The notes under the pieces were generated by a model. That model was not told the origin of the DNA and made no database searches. It saw only the letters and a list, made by a program, of their open reading frames with translations. 52,406 nt of DNA, taken from Roseibium sediminicola. GTDB taxonomy: Bacteria; Pseudomonadota; Alphaproteobacteria; Rhizobiales; Stappiaceae. Positions within the stretch are counted from its first letter, which is position 1. Every line of letters starts with the position of its first letter. Shown piece by piece: positions 16,806-25,928 of this stretch. The stretch spans positions 1-52,406 of the forward strand of contig NZ_JALNMJ010000031.1 in assembly GCF_023156505.1 (NCBI RefSeq), written 5' to 3'. The position numbers and the translations under genes are program-made.

Positions 16806-17729
16806 TCACACCGGTACCTCGACCTCCCGCTTCGCCAGCAGCTTGACTGGTTCTTTCGGCGCTTCAAAGCCGTGTTCCTCCATCCGGCAGGACCAGCCGG
16901 TATTTGTCTTTTCGATCCTGAAGAGATTGTAGCGCGCCGCAGGTTTTTTGCCGCCCGGGGCGCTGGTGGCCGAGGGCACGCCGACAACGGAAACCGGACC
17001 GCTTGGGCCGTCAATGGTCTCGAAGCTGTCGATATGGGTGTGGCCGTGCAGGATCAGTTCGGCGCCCGCGCGCTTGACCACCGCACGCACCCTGGAGGCG
17101 TCCGACAGGCGTTTGTGCCAGTGGGTGGCATGTTTGAAGGGGGGATGGTGCAGCATCACAACCCGGAAAAGCCCCTCGGCGCCGAGTTGCTCCAGAACGG
17201 CCCTGAGACGTTTGCTTTGCTCGCTTCCGACCCGGCCGGTCGCGAACCATGGAGCGCTGGCGCGGCCGGTGGTAACGCCGACAAGAGCAACGTCGCCGCG
17301 TTTGCGCACATAGGGAAACGTGGCTTCGGATTTTGTTCCGGCTGCAGGGGCGCCGTCGGCGTCATCGCCGCACATATAGGGCCACCAGGCGGCCCGCGCA
17401 CGGCGGACGGCTCCGGGCACATAGGCATCGTGGTTGCCCGGCACAACGGAAACGTTCCGGGGCTCGCCGATCTCCTCCAGCCAGGTACGCGCCCCTGAGA
17501 TTTCAAGCGGCAAGGCGATATTGACCAGGTCTCCCGTCACCGCAATGTGGTCGGGAGCCTGCGCCTTCATGTCCTCGACGAGCTGCTCCAGGTAACTGGC
17601 GCCCATGATCTTGGAGCGGTTGCGTTGCCAGTTGAGATAGCCGAGCAGTCGCTTGGAAAAGAGCTGGAGGAGCTTCGGGTCGGGCAGGGGGCCGAGATGC
17701 GGGTCGGAAATGTGCGCGAGCGTGAACAT
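16806..17729 (-). CDS. Metallophosphoesterase (calcineurin-like)
   Basis: A two-metal hydrolase of phosphoesters; the substrate is unknown and could be cyclic nucleotides, nucleotides or lipids. The 307-residue protein has the ordered family motifs: HISDPHLG near residue 5, AVTGDLVN near 62, PGNHDAY near 95, LHHPPF near 205 and LHGHTHID near 240. ATG 17729 places the first motif right at the N-terminus, as is usual. The open frame extends upstream to 17834, but through a terminator hairpin, so the longer form is rejected. No signal peptide; probably cytoplasmic. Confidence 0.92.
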   Translation of the reverse strand: MFTLAHISDPHLGPLPDPKLLQLFSKRLLGYLNWQRNRSKIMGASYLEQLVEDMKAQAPDHIAVTGDLVNIALPLEISGARTWLEEIGEPRNVSVVPGNHDAYVPGAVRRARAAWWPYMCGDDADGAPAAGTKSEATFPYVRKRGDVALVGVTTGRASAPWFATGRVGSEQSKRLRAVLEQLGAEGLFRVVMLHHPPFKHATHWHKRLSDASRVRAVVKRAGAELILHGHTHIDSFETIDGPSGPVSVVGVPSATSAPGGKKPAARYNLFRIEKTNTGWSCRMEEHGFEAPKEPVKLLAKREVEVPV

Positions 17730-17813
17730 GGTTCGTTGATATTCAGGTTCCCGCTGCGGTGCAATGCGTTCCTGCAGATCGCCGCAAATTCGTAGCCTAA
17801 TCGCAAAAGCAAA

Positions 17814-17845
17814 GGGCGCCGTGTCCGGAGACACAGCGCCCTTTT
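17814..17845 (-). terminator. Terminator hairpin after the microprotein operon
   Basis: GGGCGC-C-GTGTC pairs with GACAC-A-GCGCCC around loop CGGA, an 11-bp stem with one mismatch. On the minus strand it is followed by TTTGCTTTTGC. It lies 27 bp after the stop of the 37-residue gene and 84 bp before the metallophosphoesterase start. Confidence 0.7.
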
Positions 17846-17871
17846 GCGGGGGATCTGGTCAGGCCAGCCGG

Positions 17872-17985
17872 TTATTTGGCCGGCTTGACCGTCTTGGCAG
17901 CTTTCGGAGCTTTTTGCGTGCTCTGGTCCGCGGAGCGCGTGGTTTCGCGCAGCGTCGCGCCAACAACATTTACAAATCCGAACAT
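17872..17985 (-). CDS. 37-residue microprotein, second gene of a tiny operon
   Basis: Not recognised. It begins MFGFVNVVGATLRETTRS and ends in a Lys/Ala/Pro tail (KAPKAAKTVKPAK). GGAG lies 9 nt before ATG, and the stop is followed by a terminator. The N-terminal dozen residues are hydrophobic but too short for a membrane span; the tail is strongly basic and could bind nucleic acid or membranes. It lies 32 bp downstream of another microprotein gene. Confidence 0.6.
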   Translation of the reverse strand: MFGFVNVVGATLRETTRSADQSTQKAPKAAKTVKPAK

Positions 17986-18017
17986 ATTAGCCACTCCGTT
18001 CAGATCCTTCGACGGCC

Positions 18018-18137
18018 TTAGTTGGACGCGAAGGTGGTCAGGGTTGCCGCGATGCGCGGGTTGGTCAGGTCGACAGCCGGCTTCCACTGGTAGTGGTTAC
18101 GGTTGCGGCGGCGTTTGCCAAAAAGTGCGTTCAACAT
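18018..18137 (-). CDS. 39-residue basic microprotein, first gene of a tiny operon
   Basis: Not recognised. It begins MLNALFGKRRRNRNHYQWKP, with seven Arg/Lys in the first 20 residues, and ends ATLTTFASN. AAGGAAAA lies just before ATG, a good ribosome site. The frame ends at TAA with the second microprotein gene 32 bp on. The amphipathic start followed by an Arg cluster suggests membrane-surface or RNA binding, but that is only inference. Confidence 0.6.
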   Translation of the reverse strand: MLNALFGKRRRNRNHYQWKPAVDLTNPRIAATLTTFASN

Positions 18138-18315
18138 GGTCTTTTCCTTCATCAGCGTCCGGCAACGGACGCGCTGCCTTCGAATTCATCTTGTTGCACG
18201 ATATATAGGCAGGGACAGTTGAAAGGAGGAGCGTTATTCTGCCTTGGCTGCATTGCAGCAATTGCATGGGTTAACAAAGCCTTGCGCTGCTGGTTTTCCG
18301 GGTATCTCGCTGAAA

Positions 18316-18798
18316 ATGCTGAAACTTCTGTCTCTACTGCCTGCATCCTGGACACGCCGCCTGATCCAGCAGGCTGGACTTGTCCGCAATCCCTACACGC
18401 TTGGCGTTCGCGTGATCGTGGAAGACGGCGACAAAAGGGTGCTTTTGGTGCGGCACAGTTACCTCGCTGGCTGGTACTTGCCGGGCGGGGGTGTCGACCG
18501 GGGCGAGACGATGCCGGAAGCCGCCTGCCGGGAGGTCCAGGAAGAGGCTGGCATTGCTGCGGAAGACCCGCCGCGTCTGCTGAACGTCTATCTCAATGCG
18601 GAAGTCACCGGCCGCGACCATGTCGGCCTGTTTCACCTGGAGCGCTGGAGCAAGACGGAGACCTTCCTGAAACCGAATGCGGAAATCCTCGAGGCTGGCT
18701 TCTTTGCGGTTGATGCCTTGCCCGACGGGCTCAGCAAGGCAACAGCGCTGCGGCTTGAGGAATTCAGGTCAGGGGTGTTCGTGTCGGACAGGTGGTGA
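18316..18798 (+). CDS. NUDIX hydrolase
   Basis: It hydrolyses a nucleoside diphosphate linked to some other moiety; the substrate is unknown. A perfect Nudix box, G-x5-E-x7-REVQEEAGI, spans about residues 57-79 (GGGVDRGETMPEAACREVQE). The 160-residue length is normal. ATG 18316 (MLKLLSLLPASWTRRL) was chosen; the open frame extends 24 codons upstream but without a ribosome site. The amphipathic N-terminus might touch the membrane. Confidence 0.88.
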   Translation: MLKLLSLLPASWTRRLIQQAGLVRNPYTLGVRVIVEDGDKRVLLVRHSYLAGWYLPGGGVDRGETMPEAACREVQEEAGIAAEDPPRLLNVYLNAEVTGRDHVGLFHLERWSKTETFLKPNAEILEAGFFAVDALPDGLSKATALRLEEFRSGVFVSDRW

Positions 18799-18821
18799 CG
18801 GAAGCCTCTCTTGAAGCTTCT

Positions 18822-18960
18822 CCATCGTCATCCCGGCCAAGCGTCGCGCGAGCCGGGATCGGGGAGCCACGCTCATTCATTACTGACTTGTTGCGTGTCG
18901 GCGGACTCCGAGGCTCCCCGGTCCCGGATCTTCGCTGCGCTGCGTCCGGGACGACGATGG
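18822..18960. repeat. Inverted pair of REP-like palindromes, family C
   Basis: The left unit 18822-18868 (begins CCATCGTCATCCCGGCC, ends GGGGAGCC) is matched in inverse by 18912-18960 (begins GGCTCCCCGG, ends ACGACGATGG). It lies in the convergent gap between the NUDIX gene and yqjG. The CCCGG...CCGGG core resembles family B. Confidence 0.85.
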
Positions 18961-19003
18961 AGAGTGAGGTTTGGGGCGACAGGCCGTTTGGTTTGATTGC
19001 CTC

Positions 19004-19978
19004 TTAAGCCGCCGACCTGAACCTGTCGCGGTCATGCGGCCGGGTCAGGTCCAGATCCGGTCCGACCGGCACGATGCGGGTCGGGTTCACGCTTTCATGC
19101 GAGCCGTAATAATGCTGCTTGATCGTGTCCATATCCACGGTGCCTGCGACGCCCGGCATCTGATAAAGCTCGCGCAGATAGTTGGAGAGGTTCGGATAAT
19201 CCACGATCCTGCGGATGTTGCATTTGAAATGGCCGACATAGACCGGATCGAAGCGCACCAGCGTCGTGAACAGGCGCCAGTCGGCCTCGGTCAGGCGGTC
19301 GCCAACCAGGTAACGCTGATGCGCCAGAAGCTCTTCAAGGTCATCCAGCGTCGCGAACAGGGCCGTGACGGCTTCCTCGTAGGCTTCCTGGGTCGTGGCG
19401 AAGCCGGACTTGTAAACGCCGTTGTTGACCGTGTGATAGACACGCTCGTTGATGGCATCGATGTCGGCGCGCAGCGCTTCCGGATAGAAATCGAGCGTCG
19501 ATCCGGTCAGACCGTCAAACGCGGAATTCAACATGCGGATGATCTCGGAGGATTCGTTGCTGACGATGGTCTCTTGCTGCTTGTCCCAGAGGATCGGTAC
19601 CGTGGCGCGGCCAGTGTAATGCGGGTCTGCCTTGGTATAGATGTGCCAGGCGTATTTGGCGCCGGTCAGCGGATCGATCTCGCCGAATTCCCAGCCGTTT
19701 TCCAGCATCAGGGGCTGAACGGCGGACACCGTGATCAGGTCCTCAAGCCCTTTCAGCTCGCGGAAGATCAGGGTGCGGTGCGCCCAGGGGCAGGCATAGG
19801 AGACAAACAGGTGGTAGCGCCCGGCCTCAGCCTTGAAGCCGCCGCCGCCGCTTGGGCCGGCGGAGCCGTCGGCGGTGATCCAGTTTCGAAAGGCGGCGTC
19901 CTTGCGCACGAACCGGCCCCCGGTGGATTTTGTGTCATACCATTGATCCGTCCAGACACCGTCAACCAGCAATCCCAT
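19004..19978 (-). CDS. yqjG: Glutathionyl-hydroquinone reductase (Xi-class GST)
   Basis: It removes glutathione from glutathionyl-hydroquinones in quinone detoxification, in the cytoplasm. The 324-residue protein has the Xi-class active-site motif CPWAHR near residue 63 with the catalytic Cys and the SYACPWAH context. A thioredoxin-like domain follows, with VPILWDKQ and NESSEIIRMLN. The all-helical C-terminal domain contains YLVGDRLTEADWRLFTTLVR and NLSNYLRELYQMPGV. Length is typical. It is a single gene. Confidence 0.94.
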   Translation of the reverse strand: MGLLVDGVWTDQWYDTKSTGGRFVRKDAAFRNWITADGSAGPSGGGGFKAEAGRYHLFVSYACPWAHRTLIFRELKGLEDLITVSAVQPLMLENGWEFGEIDPLTGAKYAWHIYTKADPHYTGRATVPILWDKQQETIVSNESSEIIRMLNSAFDGLTGSTLDFYPEALRADIDAINERVYHTVNNGVYKSGFATTQEAYEEAVTALFATLDDLEELLAHQRYLVGDRLTEADWRLFTTLVRFDPVYVGHFKCNIRRIVDYPNLSNYLRELYQMPGVAGTVDMDTIKQHYYGSHESVNPTRIVPVGPDLDLTRPHDRDRFRSAA

Positions 19979-20350
19979 TGAACTCTCCCGTGTTGTGTTC
20001 GTTGGTTAGGTTGTGCGGAAGCTCGGAAAATCAATCAACTGAAAGCACCGTTCGGGCTCCTTGAACAATCAATGACCTGGAGCCTGGGCGGAAAAAATGC
20101 TGGACCAAAGCTGCCGTCGCGTGCTAACCGCTTCCTTCCACTGAGAAATCGCCGGAGTTCCGCAAGAGGTCCGGCAAGCGAGAAACGGGACCCATGACCG
20201 CAGGTCTGAACCTCCGACGACGAACCAGCCGACGAGACATCTCTCGTCCGTGCCGTCGCGGCTGACCTGAACCCGGATCTCCTGATCATTTTGTCCGGGT
20301 TCCCGGCAGGCGCGCTTTTCAAAAAAAGACTGCTTGCTGGAACCAGCCTA
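19979..20350. other. Divergent intergenic region, no gene seen
   Basis: 372 bp between yqjG (minus) and a GNAT gene (plus); it must hold both promoters. I see no convincing reading frame. A hairpin of GAACCCGGA (20269-20277) with TCCGGGTTC (20294-20302) lies about 50 bp before the GNAT start. It has no T-tract and its role is unknown. Confidence 0.5.
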
Positions 20351-20851
20351 ATGAAACAGACCATGTGGGTTATTCGACCCGAACACATTTCAGACAATGA
20401 CGCCATCGAAGCTCTGCAGGCGGAGGCCTTCGGCCCCGGCCGGTTTGCACGCACGGCTTTCCGGGTGCGCGAAAACGTGCCGCACCGGCCTGACCTGTCC
20501 TTTGTCGGTCACGCGGGTGACAAGGTCGCCGGTTCGATCCGGCTGACACCAATCCGGATCGGCACATCGGATGCGCTGCTGCTCGGTCCGTTGACCGTGT
20601 CGCCGGATTTCAAGAACCGGGGACTGGGAAAGGCTCTGATGCGCACGGCCATGGAAGCGGCGGCAGCTGCGGGCGACAGGATCGTTCTCCTGGTCGGCGA
20701 CGCGCCCTATTACAGCCCCTTCGGCTTTCAGCAGGTGCCGCCCGGGCGGATCACCCTGCCGGGCCCGGTGGATCCGGCCCGGCTGCTGGTGGCGCTCCTC
20801 AATGACGGCGACTTGCCGGAAGGCGCCGTGCATGGCGGGGTGTCGGGGTGA
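20351..20851 (+). CDS. GNAT family N-acetyltransferase (YhbS-like)
   Basis: A predicted acetyl-CoA-dependent acetyltransferase with unknown substrate. The order of motifs, LGPLTVSPDFKNRGLGKALM for acetyl-CoA binding and then LLVGDAPYYSPFGFQQVPPG, is characteristic of the YhbS-type GNATs. It has 166 residues from ATG 20351. It converges on the 691-residue membrane protein across a REP pair. Confidence 0.87.
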   Translation: MKQTMWVIRPEHISDNDAIEALQAEAFGPGRFARTAFRVRENVPHRPDLSFVGHAGDKVAGSIRLTPIRIGTSDALLLGPLTVSPDFKNRGLGKALMRTAMEAAAAAGDRIVLLVGDAPYYSPFGFQQVPPGRITLPGPVDPARLLVALLNDGDLPEGAVHGGVSG

Positions 20852-20872
20852 GGCGTTCCTGAACAAGCGGCC

Positions 20873-20988
20873 GATCCTTCGAGACGGCCTGCCGGCCTCC
20901 TCAGGATGACGCTGTGAGGAAACAGCAAGGCTCCTTCACCACACTCAGCGTCATCCTGAGAAGCGCGCTTGCGCGCGTCTCGAAGGAT
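20873..20988. repeat. Inverted pair of REP-like palindromes, family A
   Basis: Unit 20873-20912 (GATCCTTCGAGACGG to CCTCAGGATGACGC) and the inverse unit 20948-20988 (GCGTCATCCTGAGAAGCGC to GTCTCGAAGGATC). It lies in the convergent gap between the GNAT gene and the membrane protein. Confidence 0.9.
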
Positions 20989-21013
20989 CGGCTGCAAACT
21001 CCATCCACCAACC

Positions 21014-23089
21014 CTACCGGCCCTCCCGGTACCAGGTCAGCGACAGGGCGCCGAGCAGCAGGGCGAGACCGAGTAGGCCGATCATCAGCGGGTAGCGGTC
21101 GATGCCGTTGAGCACGCTGGCCTCGGTTGCCTTCAGGCCGATCCAGCCATTGCCGGCATAGCTTGCCGACTGATGCATGGAGACAACGCGGGGAGCGTTG
21201 AGGTCTCCGCCGATGTCGCGCAGGCGCTCGGACGTGCCGCCGGTTGCCTCAACGAGCGGGGCCAGCGGTTCCGTGGACGACAGGACATCGGTGTATTCAC
21301 GCGGGTTCTGCGGGCCGACATGGATGAGCGCGCTCATGGTGCCTTCGCTGACGGAAAAGAGCCCCGTCTCCGTGACCGGCAATCCGCCTCGCCAGAGGCC
21401 CGGTTCCTGCTCGGTCAAGGTCACTTCGGAGCGGTCGCCGGTCGGTGAGATGACGGTGACGTCGTCGATGCTTTCGCCGAGAGTCTGGCGCTCGATCACC
21501 AGTTCCGGCCCGCGCAGCGAGACATTCAGTGCTTCTTCTTCAAGATCCGGCTCCTGCATCAGCCAGTGGGCCAGACGGCGCAGCAAAGGCACATGGGGGC
21601 CACCGCCTTCATAACCGCGTGCCCACAGCCAGACATGGTCGGAGAGGAGCATGGCGACCCGGCCTTCGCCCTCCCGGTTCAGCACCAGGAGCGGCGTGTC
21701 GCTCGGGCCGGACATGAGGGTGTGGCCGGCGTCAATTTCGGTGTCGACGGCGCGGAACCAGCGGCTCCAGGCTGGCGGATCCTGTTCGGACCCCGGCAGG
21801 CCGCGGGTCACCGGATGACGTTCGCCGAGATTGGCCAGGGTCGCGTGGAAGGGTTGCTCCAGGATGGTTCCGGTCGGCCGTGCCGGCAGGATCGGTGCCA
21901 GCGGCGTGCGGTAGAGGCTGCCGCCCTCGGCGTAATCCGGTCCGCCGGCCAGGAGCACGGCGCCGCCATCGCGGACATAACGGGCGATGTTGTCGAAATA
22001 GAGCATCGGCAGCACGCCGCGGCGGACGTAACGGTCGAAGATGATCAGGTCGAATTCGTCGATCTTGACCGAGAACAGTTCCCGGGTTGGAAAGGCGATC
22101 AGCGACAACTGGTTGATCGGCGTGCCGTCCTGCTTCTCAGGCGGGCGCAGAATGGTGAAATGGACCAGGTCGACCGAGGCATCCGATTTCAGGAGATTGC
22201 GCCAGGTGCGTTCGCCGGCGTGGGGCGAGCCGGACACCAGCAGCACCCGCAAGTTCTCGCGAATGCCGTCAATGGTGACGACAGCCCGGTTGTTGAGCGT
22301 GGTCAGCTCGCCGGTCAAGGGCTCGGCATCGAACTCGAAAATGTTGTCGCCGCCATGGGCGATTTCGACCGGAATGTCGATCTTGACGCCGGTCTGTGCC
22401 ATGCGTTGGGTAATGACGTCGCCGTCCCGCTTGACGGTCAGGCGGACCTGATCGCCGGGGCCTGTGCCCTGGCCCTGATCGACGACGGTCAGGCTGACGG
22501 TCTGTTCGGAGCCGACCAGCCCGAAACGGGGGGCCTTGTCCAGGACGATGCGGCGGTCGCGTTCCTCCACGCGGCCGGTGATCAGGCCGTGCACCGGCGC
22601 ATCGAAGCCGAGCGCGCCGGCTGTCTCCGGTATGTCGTGGATCTGGCCGTCGGTTACGATGATGGCGCCGCCGACCCGCTCCGGCGGCACGTCGGCAAGG
22701 CCGTTGGTAAGTGTCTGAAACACCTGGGTGCCGTCACCGGAACCGGAATTGCGGGCTTCCAGGACGCGCAGGTCAAAACCCTTGAGCGCCTCGATGCGCC
22801 GCTTGATTTCTTCCGCGGCTTCTTCGGTGGTTGCCTCGCGTCCGGCCAGCCGCTGGCTCTGGCTCTTGTCGACGACGAGCGCGACGACGCTCGAGAGCGG
22901 CTCACGGTCTTCCCGCTCGACGGCGGGATTGGCGAGCGCGAACAACAGCAGCGCCATGGTTGCGGATCGGAGCAACCAGCCGCGCAGACTGAGGTAACCG
23001 GAGATGCCGGTGAGCAACAGGGCAAGAGCGGCCCCTGCGATCAGGGCCCAAAGGGGTAACAGCGGGTCGAAGGAGAGGGACCAGACCAT
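21014..23089 (-). CDS. Large inner-membrane protein of the moxR cluster
   Basis: Exact role unknown. The 691-residue protein has two membrane helices at the N-terminus (WALIAGAALALLLTGISGYL and TMALLLFALANPAV) and one at the C-terminus (MIGLLGLALLLGALSLTW). The long central part has a degenerate vWA-like start (ALVVDKSQSQ, IIVTDGQIHDIP) and a glutamine-amidotransferase-like segment (VRDGGAVLLAGGPDYAEGGS). The bulk is probably periplasmic or cytoplasmic between the helices. It is the last gene of moxR-DUF58-DUF4159, 16 bp after DUF4159, and likely part of a membrane complex with them. Confidence 0.85.
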   Translation of the reverse strand: MVWSLSFDPLLPLWALIAGAALALLLTGISGYLSLRGWLLRSATMALLLFALANPAVEREDREPLSSVVALVVDKSQSQRLAGREATTEEAAEEIKRRIEALKGFDLRVLEARNSGSGDGTQVFQTLTNGLADVPPERVGGAIIVTDGQIHDIPETAGALGFDAPVHGLITGRVEERDRRIVLDKAPRFGLVGSEQTVSLTVVDQGQGTGPGDQVRLTVKRDGDVITQRMAQTGVKIDIPVEIAHGGDNIFEFDAEPLTGELTTLNNRAVVTIDGIRENLRVLLVSGSPHAGERTWRNLLKSDASVDLVHFTILRPPEKQDGTPINQLSLIAFPTRELFSVKIDEFDLIIFDRYVRRGVLPMLYFDNIARYVRDGGAVLLAGGPDYAEGGSLYRTPLAPILPARPTGTILEQPFHATLANLGERHPVTRGLPGSEQDPPAWSRWFRAVDTEIDAGHTLMSGPSDTPLLVLNREGEGRVAMLLSDHVWLWARGYEGGGPHVPLLRRLAHWLMQEPDLEEEALNVSLRGPELVIERQTLGESIDDVTVISPTGDRSEVTLTEQEPGLWRGGLPVTETGLFSVSEGTMSALIHVGPQNPREYTDVLSSTEPLAPLVEATGGTSERLRDIGGDLNAPRVVSMHQSASYAGNGWIGLKATEASVLNGIDRYPLMIGLLGLALLLGALSLTWYREGR

Positions 23090-23105
23090 CAGCGCTCCAC
23101 GTGTC

Positions 23106-25925
23106 TCATTGCCCGAGCCGTTCGAGCAGGGCGGGGATATGAACCTGGTCGGCCTTGTAGTTGCCAGTCAGGCTGTACATGACGATGTTGACACCGGAGC
23201 GGAAGGCGTAATCCCGCTGCACCGGGTTGTTGGGAACCGTCGGATACATGAATTCGCCGGTGCTGGTGATCGCCCAGGCCGCCGCGAAATCGTTGCCGGT
23301 GATCAGGATCGGCGACACGCCGTCACCTGCGCGCACAGGCCGGTCGCCACGCGCTGCGACTTCTTCCAGGCTTTCGACCCAGAGCGGGCTTGTGGCATAG
23401 CGGCCCGGGAACGTGTCCAGAAGATAGAAGGCCTTGGTCAGCACGTGATCGGGCGGCACCGGCTCCAGCGGCGGCACATCCAGATCTTCCAGGATCTCCC
23501 GCAGCTTCAGGGTTGCCGGCGTCGAGGCGAAGCTGTTGGCCGAGGCGTTGATGTGGTCGCGGGTGTCGAACAGGATCGTGCCGCCATTGCGCATGAAGGT
23601 GTCGATGCGGGCGATGGTCTGGTCGCTCGGCTTGTCCATGGCCGGGTCGATCGGCCAGTAAAGCAGGGAATAGAAGGCGAGTTCGTCCCGGGCGATGTCG
23701 ATTGCGATCGGCGCGCCCGGCTCCAGAGCAGTGCGTTCCCCGAGGAACTGGGACAGGCCGGCGAGGCCTGCAGCGCTGGCGTCGTCGATCTCCGGATTGC
23801 CGGTCAGCACATAGGCAAGGCGGGTGTCCAGCGCCGATTCCAGAGCCTGCAGCTCGGCATTGGCCGATTGCGCGCGGGCGCTGTCAGCCCCGGGCAAGGC
23901 CAGAAGCGTCAGCCCAAGCAACAGGGCGAGGCCGGCACTGACATTGCGGCTGCGCAGGCCGATGCGGCTGAGACCGCCGGCCAGCAGGAACACCGCGATC
24001 GTATCGACCACCATCAACAGGAACGCCAGCGTGAAGAAAGTGGCCCTCAGATCCAGCGGATCCGCTGTCGGATAATCCGATACCACTGCGGCCTCTCCCA
24101 AGGGAGCCAGGTCCAGGGGAGCTAGGCTGTCGTCTTTTTTCATGAGGTTCAGGGCCCGGAACCCGTCTTCAGTTCCATAAAGGCCCGGCGGGGTTCTGCG
24201 GCTGGCGACGGCACCCTGGAAATCGGCGGCGCTAACCGGTGTGACTTCGACCGGCGGCGGCCCGAAACGGCCATAGCCGTCCAGCAGCCTGAGGGGCGGC
24301 AACACGCTTTTCGACGGCGTGCCGTCCGCTGTCGTTTCCGACGCGGCAACCACGTTCGACACCGACAGGATCCGGCGCAGCATGTTCAAAAAGACACCGG
24401 AGAGCGGCAGGTTGGACCAGGAGGAGTCGGCTGTGACGTGAAATAGGACAATGGATCCGGCGCCGACCGTCGTGGCCGTCACAAGCGGGGTGCCGTCTTC
24501 CAGCATGGCCCAGGTCCGGTCCGGAAGATCTGAGGTCGGTTCCGCCAGCACCTGTCTGGTCACGGCGACTTCCTCGGGAACCTTCAGGCCGGCAAAGGGC
24601 GATCCGTCCGGAAAGTCGGCCAGATGCTGCGGCTGTTTCCAGGAGAGCGAGCCTCCGAGAGAACGGTCACCGGCGCGCAGGCGAACCGGAATGAGGTCAT
24701 CGCTGCCGCCCGCGGTACGGGGGCCGGCAAAACGGACCAGAGTGCCGCCGCTCTCAACCCAGTCGCGCAAGGTTTCGACCGTTGTGTCAGGCAAACGGCC
24801 AACATCTGCCAGGACCAGAACGGATATGCCCTGGTCGATCAGGGACGGAACCGCCTCGGCAATGTCGTTCACGCGCGGTTTGCGGATGTCGGAGAAGGGG
24901 GCGAGCGCCCGTTCAAGGTAATAGATCGGCGACAGCAGCGGCTGATCCAGATCGCCCGACTGGCCCGAGATGACACCGACGGTGCGCCGGCGCCAGCTGT
25001 CGTCTACCAGCTGGACGGCGCCCGCCGCGGCCTCGCCGGAAATTTCGACCCGGGCGATGTCGTTGCGCAATTCGCTCGGCAGTTCGAACCGGGCCAGGGC
25101 TTCGGCGGCGCCCGTGTCGAAACGCGCTTGCACCTCGCCCAGAACCAGGCCTTTCAGATCCAAGGCACGCACGGTGGCGGCGCTGAGCGGTTGGTCTGGA
25201 TGACGGACCACCGTAAGGGTCAGCGCCTCGGCATCATTGTTGAGGTTTTTCAGCCCCATGGGCGTGTCGAGTCCGGTGAACACCGTGATTGGCACACCCC
25301 CGGCGATCTGGGCCAGGTCGGTTACGAAGGCCCCTTCCGTGCTCGTGTCGTCCGACAGCCAGATGATCGCACTCGGGAGCGCTTTTTGGGCGGCCTTGCG
25401 CAGACCCAGGCTGAGTTCAGACCGTTGCGGCGGATGAGGTCGCGGCTCGAGTGCGCGCAGTTTTTCCAGGGCTGTGGTGGCGGCCTCCGGCGTGAAACTC
25501 TGGCCTTGGCCTTCGGCCGTGGCGGCAAACAGGACGGGCTGACCTTCCTGTTCGGCGGTGGTCAGAATTTGTTCGGCGGCACTCATCTGGGAGTCCCAGC
25601 TCCGGGCAGAAGACCAGCCATTGTCGATCAGCACCCAGAGCACACCGTCGCCCGTGGCAACCGGTTCGGCGGAACGCCAGACCGGGCCGGCCAGGGCAAC
25701 AATCAGAATGGCCGCCAGCAGCAGGCGCAACAGGGTCAGCCACCAGGGACTGCGCTGCGGCGTTTCTTCATGCTGCTCAATGTCGAGCAGCAGGCGTGTC
25801 GGCGGAAACTGGATCTCGCGCGGACGGGGCGGCGTCAGCCGCAACAGCCACCAGATCACCGGCAGCAACGCAAGAGCTCCCAGGATGAACGGGGCGGTGA
25901 ACGTCAGGGGCAGGCCAGCAAACAC
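23106..25925 (-). CDS. BatA-like / DUF4159 membrane protein
   Basis: A 939-residue protein. The N-terminal BatA-type segment has two membrane helices (FILGALALLPVIWWLLRL and LLRLLLAAILIVALAGPVW) around an FPPTRLL motif. The middle is vWA-like and poorly conserved (VLWVLIDNGWSSARSWDSQM, IIWLSDD). Two further helices lie near 640-690, and the C-terminal DUF4159 domain has RNGGTILFDTRDHI. GTG 25925 was chosen; it starts 3 bp after the DUF58 stop. Together with MoxR it probably forms a chaperone or assembly system at the inner membrane; the client is unknown. Confidence 0.88.
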   Translation of the reverse strand: MFAGLPLTFTAPFILGALALLPVIWWLLRLTPPRPREIQFPPTRLLLDIEQHEETPQRSPWWLTLLRLLLAAILIVALAGPVWRSAEPVATGDGVLWVLIDNGWSSARSWDSQMSAAEQILTTAEQEGQPVLFAATAEGQGQSFTPEAATTALEKLRALEPRPHPPQRSELSLGLRKAAQKALPSAIIWLSDDTSTEGAFVTDLAQIAGGVPITVFTGLDTPMGLKNLNNDAEALTLTVVRHPDQPLSAATVRALDLKGLVLGEVQARFDTGAAEALARFELPSELRNDIARVEISGEAAAGAVQLVDDSWRRRTVGVISGQSGDLDQPLLSPIYYLERALAPFSDIRKPRVNDIAEAVPSLIDQGISVLVLADVGRLPDTTVETLRDWVESGGTLVRFAGPRTAGGSDDLIPVRLRAGDRSLGGSLSWKQPQHLADFPDGSPFAGLKVPEEVAVTRQVLAEPTSDLPDRTWAMLEDGTPLVTATTVGAGSIVLFHVTADSSWSNLPLSGVFLNMLRRILSVSNVVAASETTADGTPSKSVLPPLRLLDGYGRFGPPPVEVTPVSAADFQGAVASRRTPPGLYGTEDGFRALNLMKKDDSLAPLDLAPLGEAAVVSDYPTADPLDLRATFFTLAFLLMVVDTIAVFLLAGGLSRIGLRSRNVSAGLALLLGLTLLALPGADSARAQSANAELQALESALDTRLAYVLTGNPEIDDASAAGLAGLSQFLGERTALEPGAPIAIDIARDELAFYSLLYWPIDPAMDKPSDQTIARIDTFMRNGGTILFDTRDHINASANSFASTPATLKLREILEDLDVPPLEPVPPDHVLTKAFYLLDTFPGRYATSPLWVESLEEVAARGDRPVRAGDGVSPILITGNDFAAAWAITSTGEFMYPTVPNNPVQRDYAFRSGVNIVMYSLTGNYKADQVHIPALLERLGQ

Positions 25926-25928
25926 GGC

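Noticed and set aside
14460..21013. CRISPR array
   Set aside because: The repeated units are few, inverted, in separate gaps and without regular spacers; they are REP-like palindromes.
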